DNA of 64,000 nucleotides, from NCBI GenBank assembly GCA_023213395.1, contig CM041465.1, positions 129,525,741 to 129,589,740 on the forward strand. The letters are read 5' to 3'. This document shows positions 59,516-64,000 of this stretch, one piece after another; position 1 is the first letter of the stretch, and the number at the start of each line of letters is the position of its first letter. A program made the translations under genes and the position numbers. The notes under the pieces are model-generated. The model worked only from the letters and a program-made list of their open reading frames with translations, was not told the DNA's origin and searched no databases. This stretch comes from Cycas panzhihuaensis (lineage: Eukaryota; Cycadophyta).

Positions 59516-60330
59516 ATGAATGGACTATGGCCATCAGTACAAGGGAAAGTATCAAAACTTAATGAATAGATTGCTATAACATTAGAAAAAGTAGAATATG
59601 AAGGCAATTTTAATTATGCATTAGGTCTAATAAGCATGTCTATTAATGGTTCTCCAGTAGAAAATGTAAAAACGACTTGGACACATAAAGAGGCATGAGA
59701 CTTAATTATTTTTGTCTTTGAAATAAAACATGATATAAGAATAATGATACTAGAGAATTAATTGTACAACTTAAAAATGGAAGGTTCTTTGATAAAACAT
59801 CTTTAGGTAGTTAAGAGTATAAGTAATCAATTGGAAAATATTAGAGAAGTCCTAAATGATAAAGACCTTATAGAAGTTATTCTTAAAAGTCTATTAAGCA
59901 AGTTTGATAATTTTGTAACAAGTTTTTATCTATCATATACGTCATGAAGAACTTCCTTTAATGAGCTAAAAGTATTACTTTTTCAACATGAGCAGGTTTT
60001 ATTGGATAGTATTGGAGAATCCTGAGGAGCATTCTCAACTAAATCAAAAGAAAGAAAGGTTATTAAGAAGCCTCAACAACAACCACCTCCTACTCAAAAA
60101 GACCAACAAAAGTTATGCTTTTATTATAAAAAAGTAGGCCATTTCAAAAAGAACTATAAGAAATGGCATGTTGATTAGAAAAAGAAGAAAGATCATGGAT
60201 ATCTTTTCAATGAATCATCCAGTTCATTTCATATTGGCAAAAAGCTTTTTTTGGTAACCATCCAAAGTAGTTTTAGAGATGCATGATATATTATTTCAAG
60301 GGCTTCCAAGCATATGACTAGTAGAGCTAA
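59516..60330 (+). pseudogene. Element I gag and protease start, broken
   Basis: The ATG at 59516 opens M-N-G-L-W-P-S, and one frame is readable to about 60300 with eight or so in-frame stops. It has S-I-S-N-Q-L-E-N-I and L-S-K-F-D-N-F-V-T-S, typical of UBN2 Gag. The CCHC knuckle at 60116-60157 reads C-F-Y-Y-K-K-V-G-H-F-K-K-N-Y, with two Cys turned to Tyr. The protease site near 60287-60316 reads I-I-S-R-A-S-K-H-M-T: the catalytic Asp is deleted and Gly is Arg. Confidence 0.85.
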
Positions 60331-61444
60331 TTGGTTCAGACATATGTAGGAAGCAATTGGTTATACTATTGCATTGGAAACAATGTAATGTTCAAAGTAA
60401 AGAGAATAAGACTAATCCCATTCATTACCTTTGATGGAGAAGATTATTACATTGAAAATATAATGTATGTGTTAGGTTTAAAACTAAATTTGATTTTAGT
60501 CAGCCAGATTAAGGATAATAAGATGAATATACCTTTTAAAGATGGAAAAGCCATTATTTATGACCAAGAAGGTAAAGTTATTGTAGAAGGTATAAACGAT
60601 GGTAGTTTGTATAGGCTTCTTAGTAAATCTATAAACCAAAAAGCCTTATCTGTTGATATATCTTGTAAATCTTAGTTATGGCATAAAAGAGTAGCCTATT
60701 TAGATTACTTCTATTTTTAGTTAATGAATAAATTGAGCATGGTGCATGGTCTTCTAAAGCTGAAAGCATCAAGATACATTTGTGATTCTTACATATATAA
60801 AAAATAATATAGAGAAAATATTTCTAAAGACAAGAGGGCATCTAAAAATCTAAGTCTTATGCATTTAAATATTTGTGGTCCTTTGCCAACCACTTCACTC
60901 GGAGATGTAGAATATCTTGTAACTTAAGGAGCTCAAAGCAAAAATGGAGAATGAAAGTGGACAAAGAATCAAGATATAAAGATTAGATAATAGGGGAGAA
61001 TTTACCTCTAATGCCTTTATTTAGTTTTGCAAGGACCATGATATATAACAACTAGCATCGGTATACTCTCCTCAATAATATAGTATAGTTAAAAGGATAA
61101 TTAAGATGTTGATTGAAAAGGCCAAGCTATTGGTAAAGGCAAAGTACCTCTTAGATATCTTCTGGGCAAAAGTAGTTTGCATAATAGCATACCTGACAAA
61201 TAAGAATATAATTAAAGTTTAAGGAACAAAATACCTAAAGAAGCATGGTCAAGTCATAAACCTATAGTTAATCATCTCAAAATCTTTGAAAGCATAATGT
61301 ATATTCATGTTCCTAAAGATAAACATTAGAAAGTTGATGATAAAAGGCTTGAAAGGCACCCTTGTTGGGTATAACAAAGAAAATAAAGTGTACCAAATAT
61401 ACGAGTTAACAACCAGAAAGGTTCATACAACTAGGGATGTTGTC
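60331..61444 (+). pseudogene. Element I protease end, GAG pre-integrase and integrase, broken
   Basis: 60331-60675 is open and carries the protease C-terminal part (I-E-N-I-M-Y-V-L-G-L-K-L-N-L) and the pre-integrase strand pattern. L-W-H-K-R-V follows at 60676. The integrase zinc Cys pair is degraded (C-D-S-Y). An internal deletion near 60930 removes the first catalytic Asp; the second survives as L-D-N-R-G-E-F near 60990. The C-terminal K-V-Y-Q-I-Y-E-L-T-T-R-K-V is at 61388-61426, just before the SINE. Confidence 0.8.
61429..61444. repeat. Left target-site duplication of the SINE
   Basis: AACTAGGGATGTTGTC, identical to 61761-61776. Confidence 0.95.
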
Positions 61445-61760
61445 ATCCCCAAAGGGATGGCATATCGATAAGTAGTTTTGGAGTGGCTGTAGAACCCTAA
61501 GTTCGAGTTTGGAAGCCTTGTCGATGCAGTGGACTGGGGACCATCTGAGTGTATTTGCTGGCGGCTGCTATAGCAGGTGCACAGACGTTAAAGGGTTTAA
61601 CCCCCAGGAGCTCAGGGAGAGGATTAGTAGGGTGCATGTGTACCCGGGGGTGTGCCTTGGGAGGTAACCCTACACTATTGGGGTGTTTGGGCTCTGCGTG
61701 GGAGGGTCATTTCTGAGTGTGTGGGTGTGTTATGATACCTACTCCTATATAATAAAAAAA
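61445..61760 (+). mobile_element. tRNA-derived SINE
   Basis: A 316-bp GC-rich segment ends in ATAATAAAAAAAAA and is flanked by perfect 16-bp direct repeats. It sits in the integrase end of element I, whose coding resumes after it. Near the 5' end is TGGCATATCGA (61458-61468), close to an RNA polymerase III A box. AGTTCGAGTTT (61500-61510) is close to a B box about 40 bases downstream. It has no coding capacity and would rely on LINE proteins. I do not recognise the SINE family. Confidence 0.85.
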
Positions 61761-61776
61761 AACTAGGGATGTTGTC
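61761..61776. repeat. Right target-site duplication of the SINE
   Basis: AACTAGGGATGTTGTC after the A-rich tail. Confidence 0.95.
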
Positions 61777-62175
61777 TTTTAAGAGAATGACAAATAGGTT
61801 ACAAATGTCATCTCCAAAGGGATTGATAAGTAGGTGATAGACCAAGATTAAGATCTAGATATTTAGAAGATTTAGAAAGATAAAGGAAAGAAGATTAAGG
61901 AACTACCTAATCTAGTTCTTCAAGTTAGCAGATTATCGAGCCAAAGACTTAGCCGAAGGAGGAAGAAATTGAAGAGGAGGAACTTAAAGATGTTCATGAA
62001 ACACAACAAAAAATGTAGCCTAAGGTCATTCCACTCATCAAATTTCCTAAATGGTACTTGAAGACCATTGAGTAAGCTCAATTGCCCAAGACGAAAGGGA
62101 AAAAAGAAATAGAAATTAGGCTTAATTCTTTGCCAGTAGGCTAGTCTAATAAATTCAGTTGATCATGTGGATATT
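61777..62175 (+). pseudogene. Element I region after integrase, ending at the 3' LTR
   Basis: Decayed hydrophilic coding continues the polyprotein after the SINE (a Lys/Glu-rich linker, then K-F-P-K-W-Y-L-K-T near 62050). It runs directly into the polypurine tract. The RT and RNase H that should follow in copia are missing. Confidence 0.65.
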
Positions 62176-62184
62176 AAGGGGGAG

Positions 62185-62418
62185 TGTTAGAGGAGTTACT
62201 TAAGTTCTCAATGGACTTGTCACAAGTGTTAGGGCAGTTATGAGTCCAATTTTAGACCATTACTAAACCCATGTGTATATAATAGAGTACATTAAATTGG
62301 TAAGGTAGGAATTTAGAAGGAATAACATTGTGAGGTAGATAAATTCTACTTGTTTTTACTCCCATATTCTAGTATGTTTGATTCTCATTTCTTTGATCCT
62401 ACATTACTTTGATTCATA
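62185..62418 (+). repeat. 3' LTR of element I
   Basis: 234 bp, pairs with 51116-51349, preceded by AAGGGGGAG. Confidence 0.9.
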
Positions 62419-62906
62419 TTCTTTAAGTTTCCTATTTGTACAAATTTATTGTTAATCATCTTATTAACCCCCACTTCCTTTGTTTCTTCTTGTGTTATGT
62501 AACCACATATACATGACCCTTATAATCAATTCTTCTTAAACCTCCTAAATTCACACTATGACTTTTCTTACAGAACCTCCATGTATTTCCAATACCTTTA
62601 ACCCCTTGAGTGATGTCATTTAAGGATAAAATAAATATTAACAAAATAAAATAATAACTAAGCATCGTTAACACTACACAGGTCCCAAGATTGCTCCTAT
62701 ATAAGACAAGATACAACATCTTCTTGGTTGCCAAAATAAGCATTAACAAGTATAGATTACTTATTAATAATCTCCAACAAAGGCATAAGTTTGGATCTAA
62801 TTTTTATGATATACAAGACCTAATATGTGATAGATTAAAGAATGATCGAAATAACACCCAACAACCCCACACTTAAACTACCTATACTTTGAGGGCAAAG
62901 TATTTT
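62419..62906 (+). other. Element J internal segment after copia I
   Basis: About 490 bp, non-coding, leading to the polypurine tract of J. No gene recognised. Confidence 0.55.
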
Positions 62907-62920
62907 AAGAGGAGGGAAAT

Positions 62921-63406
62921 TGTGTCTTTCCTAAACTATGAAGACGTCAGTTTTTAATAGAAATAAGGAAGTTAATATTTTAGGAGAATAGTCATTGCAT
63001 CCCTAAATTAGATGAAGTTGGTATTTTAAGGAGAGAGAATTAAAAGTTAGGTTTTAGAGAGATAGCAAGGCTATGAATAGAGGAGTCTTATTCATTTCTA
63101 AAACATCTTTAGAGGATTTGATATTTTAGATTTAGACTAATGGCCTAGAGGCATTAGGACACTATTGTACCATTTTAGGAGTAAACCCTCAACTCAAAGA
63201 GGGAAAGATACTACTGTTATTTTATTTGATATATACTCTTTACTATGACAAGTTTGATATTAATATGATATTATTAAGTGGTCTATTATTAGATTTAAAT
63301 TATTATTAATATTTGTTATTATTATTTATGATGAGATGTTGTTTTTATAAATTATCTATGGTGTGAATACTATCTTTTTTATCTATAAGTAGTGGGTATT
63401 ACCACA
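62921..63406 (+). repeat. 3' LTR of element J
   Basis: 486 bp, pairs with 48413-48879. Confidence 0.85.
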
Positions 63407-64000
63407 ACGATTACAGCTATGTAGAATGTATCTTAAAGGCAAAAACCTCATCATGTAATTTATTATACACATGTTAGTGAAATGTGTCATTCCTCATTTA
63501 GTCATACGGATTTAAAAAAAGATATTTGTGAAGGGGGAAAAAAAGAAAAGAACATGAAAGGATTGAGGTTCAATCCCCATGAAGGGCATGTACTTATAAG
63601 TAATAAATCCTATTAAACATGAAGATGCCAAATATTTTCATGGATTTTAAACCTACAACTAGCCTTAATAAATATTAAATGCTTAATTGTTAATGTTTCC
63701 TAGTTGATAATAAGTGCTATTTATTATGAACTATATACAAGTAGCATGTTATAATTAAGTCCCCCAACAACCTTTCTCATGTAGTGCTCATATTAAGAGT
63801 TGTCCCTTTTCCCCTTCTCACCTGCCATGTAAAATCATCATTATGGTCTCATATGAAGTTCATATAAGTTGAGCACGACTAAATGCCTACTTTAAATAGT
63901 ACACACATAAATATCTATGGCTTAGATAATAAGTATTTGTTCAAACTTACATAGCACACTTAATGACATTCTTGTAATAGATAAGAGATATTTCTAGTAG
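63407..64000. other. Right-edge unassigned DNA
   Basis: No gene, LTR or RNA gene supported. GGTTCAATCCCC near 63570 resembles a tRNA T-arm, but nothing else of a tRNA is present. Confidence 0.5.

Larger units (their letters stand above)
51116..62418 (+). mobile_element. Ty1/copia element I, lacking RT and RNase H
   Basis: LTRs of 234 bp (51116-51349, 62185-62418). The primer-binding site TGGTATTATAG is at 51353-51363 and the polypurine tract AAGGGGGAG at 62176-62184. Coding order: gag, protease, GAG pre-integrase, integrase; the RT and RNase H are absent, so a deletion joined the region after integrase to the 3' LTR. Element B is inserted in its leader and a SINE in its integrase end. It lies inside element J in the same orientation. 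No clear target duplication (ATATG left, TTCTT right). Confidence 0.85.
48413..63406 (+). mobile_element. Element J: LTR retrotransposon without pol, hosting copia I
   Basis: LTRs at 48413-48879 (467 bp) and 62921-63406 (486 bp) are similar along their length. The primer-binding site TGGTATTAGAGC is at 48882-48893 (11 of 12) and the purine tract AAGAGGAGGGAAAT at 62907-62920. Without element I the interior is only about 2.7 kb and shows a single decayed Glu/Lys/Gln-rich frame. The leader resembles those of D and F. The GGGCAAAGTATTTTAAG segment before the 3' LTR resembles the equivalent place in gypsy element C. Its class (gypsy derivative or gag-only group) is open. No target duplication is visible. 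Confidence 0.8.

Noticed and set aside
63530-63610. GGTTCAATCCCC as part of a tRNA gene
   Set aside because: No A box, acceptor stem or anticodon arm is present upstream.

Overview
This window looks like heterochromatic repeat DNA from a plant nuclear genome with a large, transposon-rich chromosome complement. I see no intact host gene, rRNA or tRNA gene. The evidence for a plant is the mix of element types: Ty1/copia elements primed by a tRNA-iMet-type site (TGGTATCAGAG), a plant-type L1 LINE with a DUF4283/CCHC ORF1 and a C-terminal RNase H, and gag-only non-autonomous LTR elements. The species cannot be named from the sequence. Almost everything is AT-rich and decayed, and many broken codons are TAG at positions where the family has Trp or Gln, as expected from long-term cytosine methylation and deamination.

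The window resolves into nested insertions. Letters are my own labels. (1) 1-4900, minus: copia element L, running off the left edge, with a 5' LTR at 4465-4900. (2) 4901-7645: unassigned AT-rich DNA. (3) 7646-34045, plus: copia element A, split by two insertions. The first is G (11075-25070, minus), a non-coding LTR element that contains LINE-1 (11713-22016, plus). LINE-1 in turn contains a miniature copia derivative H (14263-15808) and an unidentified 2.57-kb insert M (18447-21015). The second is C (26954-33358, minus), a Ty3/gypsy gag-protease remnant containing D (29474-32751, minus), a gag-only LTR element. (4) 34574-48135, minus: E, a gag-only LTR element containing a full-length, little-decayed LINE-2 (36531-42798, minus) and another gag-only element F (44028-46905, minus). 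(5) 48413-63406, plus: J, an LTR element without pol, containing copia element I (51116-62418). I contains copia element B (52375-58852) and a SINE (61445-61760). (6) 63407-64000: unassigned.

The boundaries rest on paired LTRs with adjacent primer-binding sites and polypurine tracts. They are supported by target-site duplications for H (CAAAC), C (TTGAT), E (AGTAT), D (GGATC/GGCTC), LINE-2 (18 bp), LINE-1 (12 bp plus decayed positions), the SINE (16 bp) and M (GATGGT). Removing H and M brings LINE-1 back to about 6.2 kb, matching LINE-2 at 6.27 kb.

The most interesting signal is a group of non-autonomous LTR elements (D, E, F and perhaps J). Their LTRs differ, but they share a blocky leader sequence and, in D, E and F, a Gag-like protein with an acidic middle and a similar C-terminal box that ends just before the polypurine tract, where pol would normally lie. 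A second leader motif recurs in the copia elements L and I and in the coding-poor elements G and E, suggesting cross-mobilisation through shared RNA signals.
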